In this document: positions 1 to 14,608 of the stretch, in pieces
How the letters are laid out: every line of letters begins with the position of its first letter
Position numbering within the stretch: position 1 is the stretch's first letter
Assembly: GCA_963774305.1 (NCBI GenBank)
Contig: CAVZEM010000003.1
Coordinates: 1 to 64,000, forward strand
Origin: DASUPK01 sp963774305
GTDB taxonomy: Bacteria; Actinomycetota; Thermoleophilia; Solirubrobacterales; 70-9
Length of the DNA stretch: 64,000 nt
Direction: 5' to 3'
The notes under the pieces: model-generated
The model's input: only the letters and a program-made list of their open reading frames with translations
The model's database searches: none
Told to the model about the DNA's origin: nothing
Made by a program: the position numbers and the translations under genes

Positions 1-153
1 AAGCCGCGCGATGGCGATGACGACGGAGTCGACGCCGAGGTCGTGGACGGGTCCGGCCACGTACAGGTGAGGCTCGAGGGTTATCGCACGATCGAGCTGC
101 CGGGCCAAACGGGAGAGGACGTACTTGAGCCCCTCCGCACGGCGATGACCTAG
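1..153 (+). CDS. C-terminal fragment, possibly PKS-type dehydratase (hot-dog) end
   Basis: An open frame runs in from the left edge and stops with TAG at 151-153, giving the last 50 residues of a protein that starts outside the window. The readable end contains HVQVRLEGYRTIELPG. This resembles the closing strand of dehydratase-like hot-dog domains in large type I polyketide/fatty-acid synthase chains; that is a recollection of family style, not a proven match. The next gene, a carboxylase, starts only 6 nt later and is followed by a phosphopantetheinyl transferase. Both neighbours fit a synthase that uses carboxylated extender units and a carrier protein. The reading frame is firm; the function is a guess. 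Confidence 0.55.
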   Translation, partial: KPRDGDDDGVDAEVVDGSGHVQVRLEGYRTIELPGQTGEDVLEPLRTAMT

Positions 154-159
154 GCGGGG

Positions 160-5781
<5,622 letters not shown>

Positions 5782-6437
5782 CGTCCCGGCTGGGGACGAC
5801 TGGCTGAGCGCCCGGGAGCGGGCGGCGTTGGCCGGCCTGCGGGCGGAAAAGCGCCGAGCCGACTGGCGCCTGGGCCGGTGGGCGGCGAAGGCGGCGCTCG
5901 CGGCGTGGAGCGGAGCGTCGATCGCCGAGGTGGAGATCGTGGCCTCCGACGACGGCGCGCCGGAGGCCTTCGTCGATGGCGAGCGCGCCGGTGCGACGCT
6001 GTCGCTCAGCCATCGCGACGGGCGCGCACTCGCGGTTGTGGCCGATGTCGGGGTCGCAATCGGGTGTGACCTCGAGGCCATCGAGCCGCGCAGCGGGGCG
6101 TTCGTGAGAACGTGGCTCGCCCCGGCCGAGCGCGCAGGCGTGCTCGCCGCCGGCCGGGCTGGAAGCGCGCGTCTCGCCAACCTGCTCTGGACCGCCAAGG
6201 AGGCGGCGGCGAAGGCGCGGGGCGAAGGCCTCCGCTTGGACGTGCGCCAGGCGATCGTCTCGCTCGAGTGGGACACATCGAGTCACGGAGAGTGGCGGCC
6301 GCTCGGCGTGCGTTGGGACCGCGAGGGTCTGACGGCGCACGGCTGGTGGCGCGAGGAGCCGAGCTGGATCTTCGCTGTCGTGAGCGAGTGGCCGACCCCG
6401 GCGCCTGTCCGCTTGACTGGACCTGGTCAACCTCCGG

Positions 6438-8868
6438 TCAGAAGCGGCGCTCCACAGTCGCACCGGCCTCAAGCTGGACGATCTCGCCGTTGATGCCGAC
6501 CCTGATCGGATAGACGTCGGCTGGGCGGGCGCTGACCCTGATTCGGTCCCTCGTGATTTCGATCTCCAGTCCCCAGTGGCGCCGGTAGCGAATCCTGAAG
6601 CTCAGCCTGATCAGGTCCTCGGGGAGGCTCGGGCTCAGCCAGAGCACTTCCTCCCTCGTCTCTATCCCCGTGTAGGCGCGCTGGACGAGGTCGACCGTTC
6701 CGGCCATGGCGCCGAGGTGCACGCCCTCTGAAGTCGTGCCGCCTTGGGTGTCGAGCAGGTCGCTCTCGAGTGCCTCGGAGAAGAGCCTCCAGGCGCGCTC
6801 GCGATCGGAGCGGACCAGCACCCACGCGTGGACCATCTTGCTCAGGGTCGAGCCGTGCGATGTCCGCGCCAGGTAGTACTCGATGTTCTTGGGGATCGTG
6901 TCGTCCTCGAACCGATAGCCGAGTCGCTCGAAGAGCCTCCGCAACTCGTCGGCCGACAGCAGGTAGAAGAGCATGAGCGCGTCCGCCTGCTTCGAGGCCT
7001 TGTACCGGTTGGGGCTGTCTCCCTCGGCCTCGAGGATTCGGTCGAGCCGCTGGATGTTCCCGTACCTTCCTCGATAGCCCTCCCAATCGAGATCCTCCAG
7101 CTCCTCGTAGCCCTCGAACTGGCTGATGATCCCGTTGTCGTGGAAGGGAAGAAGCAGCTTGCGGCTGATCTCGTCCCACCGGTCGAGCTCGTCGCGGCGC
7201 AACCTGAGCGTGTGCGAGAGCTCCTCGCGGCGCTGCTCGGGAAGAGCGTCGAGGACGTCGTGGGCTCGCCAGAGCACCCATGCCGCCATCGCATTGGTGT
7301 AGGCGTTGTTGTCGATACCGGGATGCTCGGAGCCGGGGTAGGCATCGTGATACTCGTCGGGACCAACCACCCCGCGGATCACGTACCGCCCGCGAGCAGG
7401 GTCGTAGGTGGCGATGCTCGCCCAGAAGCGAGCGATCTCGATGAACATCTCCGCGCCGTAGAAGGCGAGAAACTCGACGTCATTGGTCGCCTGGTGGTAC
7501 AGCCAGACGTCGTAGGCGATCGCAGCGTTGATGTGTCGCTGGAGGCGGGAGTTGTCCGGGGTCCAGCGGCCGGAGCGCGGGTTGAGATGGACCGTGGGTG
7601 TCAGCTCGGCGCCGTTCGCGCCACTCTGCCACGGGTACAAGGCCCCTTCACATCCCAGCTCCCTCGCGGCCCAGCGGGCTCTGTCGAGCCGCCGGTAGCG
7701 ATAACGGAGCAGAGTCCGCGTGAGATCCGGGAGGCGCAGGTTGAGGAAAGGAAAGATGAACAGTGCGTCCCAGAAGGCGTGTCCGCGGTACGCCTCCCCG
7801 GCCAGTCCGCGAGCCGGGACCCCGGCGTCGACGTCGGCTGTGTGCTCCGAGATGTTCCCCAGGAGGTGGTAGATGTGGAGGCGCAGCTCGGTCGAGGCGG
7901 ACTCCTCGTTGTCCTCGAGCTCGAGCGAGCAGAGATCCCAGAGCTCGTCCCAGCGCAACACGTGGTCCGAGAGCAGTTCATCGAACCCGCCCGCGCGAAC
8001 CGCCTCCCGGCGAGCCTCCAGGCCCGGCTCGGAGACCGCCGGCTCGCGCGACGTGAACAGGGCGACGACCTTCTCCGCCGCGATCTCCTCTCCCTGGGTC
8101 GCATCCGACTGGATCTCGAGGCCGATCCAGGCCGGTTCCTCGATCACGGTGGTCGTGACCGGGGCGATCTGCGCCGTCGCGCAGGAGCCGCGTGCGTGCG
8201 GCCTCGGCGACCCGGATGTGGGACTGGCTGGTCTCGGCCTCGAGCAGGATCGTCTCGGAGTCCCAAGCACCCACCTCGACCGGCACCAGATGGCGGCTCG
8301 CGAGGCCCCGATAGCGAGCGACGCCGCCGTTGGACACCCCGCCGTCGAGCGCCGAGCGGAAGGTCACGCTGCCCGACCAGTTGACCGGAAGCAGGGTCGT
8401 CTGGAGCGCGGCGAGGTTCGGGTTAGCCATGCTCAGGAACCGGCGCTCCGTCATCTCGGTCTCACGGCCCTCGGCGTCGTGGAAACGCAGCCGCCGCGTG
8501 AGCAACGCGCGGCGCAAGTCGAGTTCCTGACGGTATTCGGCGAGCCTGACCATGGCGACGTCGAACCACTCGCCATCCTCGATCCGGAAACTGAAGGGGA
8601 GCCAGTTCGGCAGGTTGACGATCGATTCGTCCTCCACCTCGCGGCCCGCCACCTCGCTGGTCAGCCTGTTGTAACAGCCGGCCGCATAGGTGCCCGGATA
8701 GTGGACGCCGTCCGCATCCGCCTCGGCCGCAGCGGCACGGCAGGCGAAGCGCCCGTTTCCGAGCGCGCAGAGCGCCTCGCGCAGTGGCTCTTGTGCCTGG
8801 TCGAAGCCTTCGTAGACCAGCGACCAGCCGCTCAGGATCGGCGCCCTGGCGGCGACCGGGTCGCTCAT
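6438..8868 (-). CDS. GH65 glycoside phosphorylase, frameshifted near 8175
   Basis: Family GH65 enzymes phosphorolyse alpha-glucosides such as maltose, trehalose or kojibiose to beta-glucose 1-phosphate. The reading frame is split. The N-terminal part (from ATG 8868) runs correctly to RVAEAARTRLLRDGA and the rest resumes one frame over at QIAPVTTTVIEEP. Skipping one base in the GC run near 8170-8180 gives an intact protein of about 809 residues, the normal family length. The GVVGPDEYHD stretch, followed by DNNAYTNAMA, matches the region holding the catalytic acid Glu. The ATG overlaps the stop of the upstream beta-phosphoglucomutase gene (ATGA), the usual coupling for this pair. An assembly error is as likely as a real mutation. 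The sugar substrate is undetermined. Confidence 0.85.
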
Positions 8869-9629
8869 CGGTCGTTTCCCCTCGTCGCCGTGATGCGCAC
8901 CTCACCCAGGTCGCCAACCAGGATGTCGGCGCCGCGTTCCCGGAGCTCCTCGGCATGGCCAGCGCGATCGACGCCTATGACAAGCCCAAAGCCCCCGCGA
9001 CGCCCAGCCTCGACGCCGGCAAGTGCGTCCTCGACCACGGCGGCGCGAGCCGGCTCGACCCCGAGCCGCCGAGCCGCCTCGAGGAAGACCGCGGGGTTGG
9101 GCTTTCCTTTCAGCCCCAGCTCGTCCGCGTCCACGCCATCGACCTTCGCGTCGAAGAGTTCGGCGACTCCCGCCGCTTCGAGCACGTTGGAGCAGTTGCG
9201 GGACGCAGAGATGACTGCCGTCCGACACCCCCGTGCGCGAAGCCCGTGTAGCAGTGCGATCGAGGATGGAAAGGAAGCGACCCCCTCTTTCCGCAACTGG
9301 GAGAGGAAGAGCTCATCCTTGCGATTGCCCAACCCGCATGCGGTCTCCGCAGCGGGGAGATCGCCGGGGTCCCCGCGCGGGAGGGAGATCCCACGGGAGG
9401 CGAGAAACGACTCCACTCCGTCGTAGCGAGGCTTGCCGTCCACGTACAGGTAGTAGTCGTCTTCCGAGAACGGTTGCTGGTCCTCGCCCTCACGATCTGC
9501 CCGGTCCGCGAGGAACTGGTCGAACATCCGCTTCCAGGCGGCAGCGTGGACAGACGCAGTGTCTGTGATCACGCCGTCGAGATCGAAGATCACCGCATCG
9601 AGACGATCCACTCGGATCTCATTCACCAA
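8865..9629 (-). CDS. HAD-family beta-phosphoglucomutase
   Basis: This 254-residue HAD hydrolase-fold protein begins with the nucleophile motif FDLDGVITDT and contains VISASRN (motif II region), KGKPNP (motif III lysine) and VVEDALAGVEAG (motif IV acid pair), the pattern of beta-phosphoglucomutases. It would convert beta-glucose 1-phosphate, the GH65 product, into glucose 6-phosphate in the cytoplasm. It lies directly upstream of the GH65 gene with a 4-nt overlap, so the two are coupled. The start is TTG 9629 or GTG 9626, preceded by a weak AGGG; both are plausible. The promoter must lie in the 131-nt gap shared with the divergent HMG-CoA reductase gene. Confidence 0.88.
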   Translation of the reverse strand: MVNEIRVDRLDAVIFDLDGVITDTASVHAAAWKRMFDQFLADRADREGEDQQPFSEDDYYLYVDGKPRYDGVESFLASRGISLPRGDPGDLPAAETACGLGNRKDELFLSQLRKEGVASFPSSIALLHGLRARGCRTAVISASRNCSNVLEAAGVAELFDAKVDGVDADELGLKGKPNPAVFLEAARRLGVEPARAAVVEDALAGVEAGRRGGFGLVIGVDRAGHAEELRERGADILVGDLGEVRITATRGNDR

Positions 9630-9760
9630 TGGTGCACCCTAATGCTCCGGTACCGATCCGGTGACGGGTGACCTCTGGCCCGTGGGCCTGGACCGCTGGC
9701 CCACTGGGCGTCCTTGGTGATGTAATTGGGTGCCAAGCGTTCAATCGGAGGAGATGCTCT

Positions 9761-10909
9761 ATGCCCCAGATCCTCGGAGCCAACCCGGCGATGCGACGGG
9801 CCTGGCTTGAGCACAACACCGGGCACTCCATGGGAGCCGCCGCGGAGATGGCGTTCGCGCCCGAAGAAGTCCGCGGGAACGTCGAGAACCTCGTGGGGGC
9901 GACGCAAGTCCCGCTCGGCATTGGCGGACCCATCCGTGTCAAGGGACAGTACGCCGAAGGGCTGTTCTTCGTGCCGTTCGCGACCACGGAGGGGACTCTC
10001 GTCACGACCTACCAGTACGGCATGCGGGCGATCACCGAGGCGGGTGGCGCCAACGCGTACGTGTTGGCGGACGCGCTCGACATCACCCCCTGCTTCGTGG
10101 TTGGGAGCACGCGAGAGGCGCTCGCCCTGGCGAGGTGGCTTGACGAGCATCTGACCGAGCTCCAGGCTCTGGCCGCCGAGAGCACGGCCCACGGCCGTCT
10201 GGTCGAGATCCGCCCGCACGTGTTCGGCCGGCGCGTGTTTGCCCAGTTCGTGTTCAGCACGGGCGATGCAATGGGCCTCAACATGGTCAATCTCGCGGTC
10301 GACCGGATCTGCCGGCATGTCGTTGAGGCGGTGGCGTGCGAGCGCTGGTATCTGCGCTGCAACTACTCGAGCGACAAGAAGCCCGCCGCCATCAACCTGT
10401 TCCGGCCCTATGGCAAGGAGGTGGCGATTGACCTGACCCTGCCGGCGAGCGTCGTCGAGGCGCACCTTGGCGTGTCGCCCGCCGATCTGGTCGAGTTCGC
10501 TGCCTCCGGTCGGCTCGGCACCATGCATGCGGGCGCGCTCGGCGCGAACGCCCACTTCGCGAACGGCCTCGCCGCCATCTATATCGCCTGCGGGCAGGAC
10601 GTCGCGCAGATCGTCAACGCGAGCATCGGCTTTCTGGACGTCGAGCTGGTTGGCGCGGACGACCTCTACGTGGCCGCCCGGCTGCCGAACCTGGTGGTCG
10701 GCACGGTCGGCGGTGGGACCAGCCTCCCGACGCAGCGCGAGTGCCTTGCCCTGCTTGGCTGCGACGGCGAAGGCACCGCGCGGAAGTTCGCCGAGATTGT
10801 GGGGGCGACGCTCGTCGCCGGCGAGCTCGCGATCTGCGCAGCCCTGGCCAACGGGCGGTTCATCGAGGCCCACCGGCGGAACCGGACGATCACCCCCGTC
10901 GCCGGGTAG
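9761..10909 (+). CDS. Hydroxymethylglutaryl-CoA reductase (class I-like)
   Basis: The 382-residue protein carries all catalytic elements of HMG-CoA reductase. They are ENLVGATQVPLGIGGP for substrate binding, Glu77 in TTEGTL, Lys206 in SSDKKPAAIN, Asp280 in CGQDVAQ, a GDAMGLNM nucleotide loop near 168-175, GTVGGGTSLPTQRE, and a C-terminal His371 followed by ITPVAG. It reduces HMG-CoA to mevalonate for isoprenoid synthesis. I start at ATG 9761 because GGAGGAG lies 7 nt upstream; an upstream in-frame extension to 9668 has no such signal. The soluble chain lacks the eukaryotic membrane anchor. No other mevalonate gene is near, so either the pathway is scattered or the enzyme has a special role. 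Sequence features look class I (DAMGxNM, short N-terminus). Confidence 0.95.
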   Translation: MPQILGANPAMRRAWLEHNTGHSMGAAAEMAFAPEEVRGNVENLVGATQVPLGIGGPIRVKGQYAEGLFFVPFATTEGTLVTTYQYGMRAITEAGGANAYVLADALDITPCFVVGSTREALALARWLDEHLTELQALAAESTAHGRLVEIRPHVFGRRVFAQFVFSTGDAMGLNMVNLAVDRICRHVVEAVACERWYLRCNYSSDKKPAAINLFRPYGKEVAIDLTLPASVVEAHLGVSPADLVEFAASGRLGTMHAGALGANAHFANGLAAIYIACGQDVAQIVNASIGFLDVELVGADDLYVAARLPNLVVGTVGGGTSLPTQRECLALLGCDGEGTARKFAEIVGATLVAGELAICAALANGRFIEAHRRNRTITPVAG

Positions 10910-10937
10910 GCCGCCGCCACCGACAACGCAGCACCGC

Positions 10938-10959
10938 GCAAGTGCCCTCGGATACTTGC
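10938..10959 (+). terminator. Weak hairpin after HMG-CoA reductase gene
   Basis: GCAAGT and ACTTGC form a 6-bp stem 28 nt after the HMG-CoA reductase stop. No T tract follows, so termination here is only a possibility. Confidence 0.25.
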
Positions 10960-10965
10960 CATGAG

Positions 10966-10989
10966 CTGACACTTGGCGCAATCTGTCAG
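10966..10989. promoter_or_regulatory. Inverted repeat CTGACA-N12-TGTCAG, candidate TetR operator
   Basis: CTGACA (10966-10971) and TGTCAG (10984-10989) are perfect inverted arms. The repeat overlaps a plausible -35 (TTGGCG, 10973-10978) that stands 17 nt before TGGCAT (10996-11001). It lies about 50 nt upstream of the aldo/keto reductase start. A TetR-type regulator is the next gene downstream, so autoregulation of the pair through this site is the natural reading. This is inference. Confidence 0.4.
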
Positions 10990-11035
10990 TCCATATGGCA
11001 TAGTGCTCGCTCTGTCTACCTCGAGGAGAGCCATC

Positions 11036-12034
11036 TTGGACACGCGAGATCTCAGTTCAACCGGACCAACCGTTTCTTCGCTGGGCCTCGGCTGCATGGG
11101 GATGTCCGACCTCTACGGTCCCGCTGACGAGGCCGAGAGCATCGCCACCATCCACGCCGCGCTCGACGCCGGCATGAGTCTGCTCGATACCGGCGACTAC
11201 TACGCGATGGGCGAGAATGAGATGCTGATCCGCAGGGTGCTGGAGGATCGCGACCGTGATGCTGCGGTCATCAGCGTCAAGTTCGGCGTCCTGCGCGACC
11301 CGGACGGCGGCTGGAACGGTGTCGACGGCCGACCGGAGGCGGTCAAGAACTTCCTCGCCTACACACTGCGCCGGCTCGGGACCGACCACGTCGACATCTA
11401 CAGGCTTGGCCGCTACAACCCCCAGGTTCCGATCGAGGAGACAGTCGGAGCGATCGCTGAGATGGTGGAGGCGGGCTATGTCCGCCACGTCGGGCTCTCC
11501 GAGGTCGGCGCCGAGACGATCCGGCGCGCCCAGGAGACACACCCGATCAGCGACCTGCAGATCGAGTACTCGCTGATCTCCCGCAGGATCGAGGCCGAGA
11601 TCCTGCCCACCTGCGAGGAGCTCGGTATCGGCGTCACCGCCTACGGGGTCCTCTCGCGTGGCCTGCTCAGCGGCCACTGGCGCCCGGACCGCGCGACGGG
11701 ACCCGACGACTTCCGCAGCCACGCACCCCGGTTCAGTGGCGAGAACCTGGAGCGGAACCTCGAGCTGGTGGAATCGATTCGCGAGATCGCTGATGGAAAG
11801 GGAGCGTCGGTGGGCCAGATCGCGATCGCGTGGGTGCTCTCTCGAGGCGACCGGGTGGTGCCCCTGGTAGGGGCGCGAACGCGCGAGCGCCTCGCCGAGT
11901 CCCTCGGGGCCCTCGACGTCGAGCTCTCGGAGCAGGACCTGACGGCGATCGAGGAATCGATCCCGGCCGGGGCTGCCGCCGGAGAGCGGTACGACGATCA
12001 GCAGATGGCGATCCTCGATAGCGAGCGCGGCTGA
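11036..12034 (+). CDS. Aldo/keto reductase
   Basis: A 332-residue (beta/alpha)8 aldo/keto reductase that would reduce carbonyl compounds with NADPH in the cytoplasm. It starts with the typical LGLGCMGMSDLYGPADE, has SLLDTGDYYAMGENE around the catalytic Asp and Tyr, and ISVKFG for the catalytic Lys. The later GLSEVGAETIRRA and IAWVLSRGDRVVPLVGARTRE are typical of the YghZ/AKR11-13-like groups. I choose TTG 11036 as the start: GAGGAG sits about 7 nt upstream, whereas the longer frame from 10973 would read through the promoter region. The TetR gene follows after 5 nt, suggesting one transcript. The substrate is unknown. One oddity is IYRLGRYNP, where many relatives have a YQ/HRVDP-like segment. 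Confidence 0.87.
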   Translation: MDTRDLSSTGPTVSSLGLGCMGMSDLYGPADEAESIATIHAALDAGMSLLDTGDYYAMGENEMLIRRVLEDRDRDAAVISVKFGVLRDPDGGWNGVDGRPEAVKNFLAYTLRRLGTDHVDIYRLGRYNPQVPIEETVGAIAEMVEAGYVRHVGLSEVGAETIRRAQETHPISDLQIEYSLISRRIEAEILPTCEELGIGVTAYGVLSRGLLSGHWRPDRATGPDDFRSHAPRFSGENLERNLELVESIREIADGKGASVGQIAIAWVLSRGDRVVPLVGARTRERLAESLGALDVELSEQDLTAIEESIPAGAAAGERYDDQQMAILDSERG

Positions 12035-12039
12035 TCCGC

Positions 12040-12684
12040 GTGACCGCAGAGAGCCCGCTGACGGCGGAGCGGATCCTCGAAGCGGCGCAGGACGTCCTCC
12101 GCCGTTATGGACCCGCCAAGGCGACGGTCGTTGACGTCGCGCGGGAGCTGGGCGTCAGCCACGGCAGCGTGTACCGGCACTTTCCCAGCAAGGCCGCGCT
12201 TCGCGATGCGGTGGCAGAGCGATGGCTCGCGGGTGTGTCCGAGCCCCTGGACGAGATCGCGAGCCAGGGTGGCTCAGCTCCGAGGCGGCTGCGCCGCTGG
12301 CTCGACCTCCTGGTCGAGTCGAAGCAGGGGCGCGCCCGCGATGATCCGGAGCTGTTTGCGACCTACGTGCAGATCGCGGGCGAGTCGAGGGAGGTGATCA
12401 GCGAGCATGTGGCCTCCCTCGTCGATCAGCTGGCGCGGATCATCGCCGACGGAGTCGAGCGGGGAAACTTCGAGGCGTCGGATCCCCGGTCAGCGGCGCG
12501 GGCCGTATTCGACGCGACCTCGCGCTTTCACAACCCGGCTAACGCCGCGTCATGGTCGGATCGCGAAGTCGCGTCGGACTACGAGCACGTGCGCGCGCTG
12601 GTCCTGGCTGGCCTGGCGAGCGGGGTCGCGGTGCACCGGAAGGGCGCGAGAAGTGGACACAGCGGACGTCAAGAGAGAGACTGA
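12040..12684 (+). CDS. TetR/AcrR family transcriptional regulator
   Basis: A 214-residue regulator. The N-terminal helix-turn-helix reads VVDVARELGVSHGSVYRHF (residues about 24-42), the canonical TetR DNA-binding form. The C-terminal part is all-helical and ligand-binding, resembling TetR_C domains with AHHxSVA-type regulators. The GTG start at 12040 is 5 nt after the aldo/keto reductase stop. It probably represses that gene and itself through the CTGACA-N12-TGTCAG repeat at 10966-10989. The inducer cannot be guessed from sequence. Confidence 0.9.
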   Translation: MTAESPLTAERILEAAQDVLRRYGPAKATVVDVARELGVSHGSVYRHFPSKAALRDAVAERWLAGVSEPLDEIASQGGSAPRRLRRWLDLLVESKQGRARDDPELFATYVQIAGESREVISEHVASLVDQLARIIADGVERGNFEASDPRSAARAVFDATSRFHNPANAASWSDREVASDYEHVRALVLAGLASGVAVHRKGARSGHSGRQERD

Positions 12685-12733
12685 ACCCCCAGAGAATTTC
12701 CTCGCCACTTTGAGGAGGAGAAGGAGTTCGCAG

Positions 12734-13810
12734 ATGCCCCGTGCCCAGCACGCCCGCGCCCGCAGCGTGGCCGCCATTGCGACCGTGCTGTTCGCACTCT
12801 GCCTGGCGGCTCCGGGCGGAGCCCTGGCGAAGAAGAAGGCGGCGCTTCCGCCGATCCACGTGCGCGGGACCGTCTACACGTTCGACGATCAGACCGCGAT
12901 TGCGGGCGCCGCGGTGAAGGTCGCCGAGCTTCCGGGCGTGAGCGCGCAGACGGGGCCCGACGGCAGCTACGACCTCGTGGTTCCCGACGGCACCAAGTTC
13001 ACGCCCTACGCCGATTCCGCCGGCCACCACCGGATCTACCTGCAGACCTACGTCAGCCAGGGCAAGGATCTCGAGCGGGTCAACTTCCAGATGCCGAGTG
13101 ACGCGGCCTTCAACCTGCTTGCGCTGATCCTCTCGGCGCCGCGGAACGCCAACAACGAGCTGGTCAACTGCGCGGTGGTCTCCACCTTCAGCACCACCAA
13201 CGTGCGCGACGTCAGCTTCAACGACTTCGTCGCCTACGGAGCCCACGGAGTCGCGGGCGCGACGGCCAGCGCGAGCCCAGCCTTGCCCAACCCGGTCTAC
13301 TTCAACGAGTCGGTCATCCCGGATGCCTCGCGGACCGTGTCCTCGGTCGACGGCGGCGTCGTCTGGCCCGTGGTGCCTGCCGGGGTCTATCGGTTCACGG
13401 CCCAGCATCCGTCGACCCGCTTTGCCCCGTTCCGCGCCACCTGCGAGCCGGGGAGGGTCGTCAATGCCAACCCGCCGCAGGGGTTCTACGAGCTCCGTCC
13501 CGGGGAGCAGGTCGACTCCTCCGTCGCCGCGTCGCTTGCCTCCGTCCATTTCGACCTCAGCGGCTCCAAGGCTCGCCTGAAGGTGCGGATCAAGGCCCGC
13601 GAGTACGTCGCCGTGAGCGGCGTGCTGCGGCGCGGCAAGCAGGCCCGAGCCAAGCGTCGCACCAAGGGCTATGCGCCGGGGAAGCGAACCCTCGCCTTCC
13701 CGATCGGCCAGAGCCTCGCCGGAAAGCGGATCGCGGTGAAGCTGACGGTGGAGGACGGCCAGGGCAACGTGAAGACGCTGACCCGAAAGCTGGAGGTTCG
13801 CGGGCGCTGA
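12734..13810 (+). CDS. Secreted protein with carboxypeptidase-regulatory-like domain
   Basis: A 358-residue exported protein. The N-terminus has a clear Sec signal (RARSVAAIATVLFALCLAAP, cleavage likely after GALA near residue 32). Residues about 40-110 (VRGTVYTFDDQTAIAGAAVK, TGPDGSYDLVVPDGT) look like a CarboxypepD_reg-like beta-sandwich. The middle, with paired cysteines (NCAVV, ATCEPG), is not recognised. The C-terminal 90 residues are basic and resemble a bacterial beta-sandwich repeat ending in LTRKLEVRGR. Start at ATG 12734 is supported by a long purine-rich Shine-Dalgarno stretch (12711-12725). No catalytic motif is visible; a role at the cell surface is likely but not defined. Confidence 0.8.
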   Translation: MPRAQHARARSVAAIATVLFALCLAAPGGALAKKKAALPPIHVRGTVYTFDDQTAIAGAAVKVAELPGVSAQTGPDGSYDLVVPDGTKFTPYADSAGHHRIYLQTYVSQGKDLERVNFQMPSDAAFNLLALILSAPRNANNELVNCAVVSTFSTTNVRDVSFNDFVAYGAHGVAGATASASPALPNPVYFNESVIPDASRTVSSVDGGVVWPVVPAGVYRFTAQHPSTRFAPFRATCEPGRVVNANPPQGFYELRPGEQVDSSVAASLASVHFDLSGSKARLKVRIKAREYVAVSGVLRRGKQARAKRRTKGYAPGKRTLAFPIGQSLAGKRIAVKLTVEDGQGNVKTLTRKLEVRGR

Positions 13811-14068
13811 AGGTACCGCTTTGGTACCAGATGCATCGTCCAATCCGGTCCAGACCGTCCGCTCGGCTGGACACGTGGTACGCGACGGACGATCAGGGAC
13901 GCATCGACACGCGAACTAGCTCGGCTGGGGGCCGAAAGGTCGCTGGTTCAAATCCAGTCGCCCCGACTCTACGAGTGACGCGTCCCAGCGTCCCCGCGCA
14001 GAATCGGGCTGAGTGCAGCCCCAAGCGCGGAGACGGATGCCCGACTCCACCGCAGGAAGCGGCGGGGC
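13811..14068. other. Gene-free stretch holding the tRNA-Pro fragment
   Basis: Open frames here are spurious readings through the tRNA fragment. The first bases after the upstream stop hold GGTACC twice (13812-13828), a small hairpin that may help end transcription. Nothing else recognisable is seen. Confidence 0.5.
13920..13966 (+). other. 3' half of a tRNA-Pro(GGG) gene (anticodon arm to discriminator)
   Basis: Bases 13920-13936 form an anticodon arm (CTCGG, loop CTGGGGG, CCGAA; anticodon GGG). AGGTC is the variable loop, 13942-13958 form a T arm with loop TTCAAAT, and CGCCCCG plus A is the acceptor 3' strand and discriminator. The 5' half (CGGGGCG and a D arm) is absent upstream, so this is a fragment, not a working tRNA. 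Such 3' halves are typical of one end of an element that integrated into a tRNA gene. The last 13 nt plus the following CT recur at 17528-17542. Confidence 0.7.
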
Positions 14069-14506
14069 TCAGTCGCAGGCCGAGCTGGTGGCGCTCTTGA
14101 AGTTGTCCGCCGCCGACACGGTGCTGGCGACCTGCGTCGTGAGGGTGAGCAGCTGCTGGGGTGTGGGCGACGCGGGCAGTGCCTTGACCGAGGTCGAGAG
14201 GGCGGAGACGGACGACTCGAGCGCGCTCGTCTGGTTCGGGAAGTCCTGCTTCGCCGAGCTCACCACCGCGTTGGCGTTGGTCTGCACCTTCTGCAGGTCC
14301 GTCTGCAATGTCGAGATGGTGTTGCTGTCCAGCTGGACGCTCTTGAGGCTGTTGACCGAGTTCTCTAGATCGGTGACGTCCGAGCAGTAGGCCGGCTTGC
14401 TGCTGCCCCCACAGCCGGCGGCAACCAACGCCGCGGCCGCCAGCACCACAGGAACGATCAGGGTCATACGGCGCCCTGCCTTCAACATCGGAGCCTGCTT
14501 GACCAT
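14069..14506 (-). CDS. Putative lipoprotein, helical
   Basis: A 145-residue exported lipoprotein of unknown role. The N-terminus has basic residues (GRRMT), a hydrophobic segment and the lipobox LVAAGC (lipidated Cys near residue 32), followed by GGSSKPAYC. The mature part is rich in Ser, Thr, Gln and Leu and looks like long amphipathic helices (DLENSVNSLKSVQLD, QLLTLTTQVASTVSA), with one cysteine near each end that could pair. ATG 14506 is preceded by GAGGAGG. It is transcribed alone or last in a minus-strand set with the channel and antiporter genes. A palindrome (TCACCC-N5-GGGTGA) lies 61 nt before its start. Confidence 0.8.
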   Translation of the reverse strand: MVKQAPMLKAGRRMTLIVPVVLAAAALVAAGCGGSSKPAYCSDVTDLENSVNSLKSVQLDSNTISTLQTDLQKVQTNANAVVSSAKQDFPNQTSALESSVSALSTSVKALPASPTPQQLLTLTTQVASTVSAADNFKSATSSACD

Positions 14507-14566
14507 CGTTCCTCCTCAACAGCGTTGATTGATGACGCATGCTGATGCGGGGTCACGGGCCGGGCA

Positions 14567-14583
14567 TCACCCGATCAGGGTGA
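14567..14583. promoter_or_regulatory. Palindrome TCACCC-N5-GGGTGA, copy 1
   Basis: A perfect 6-bp inverted repeat with a 5-nt centre, located between the channel gene and the lipoprotein gene and 61 nt before the lipoprotein start. The same arms and spacing recur at 16591-16607. It could be an operator or a simple hairpin ending the channel transcript. Confidence 0.4.
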
Positions 14584-14608
14584 ACTTCTCGCCAAACCCG
14601 AACCTGGC

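Noticed and set aside
13831..14100. Plus-strand frame containing AGSNPVAPT, and the minus-strand counterpart containing GATGFEPATFRPPA
   Set aside because: These are translations of the tRNA-Pro 3' fragment, a common false protein in databases.
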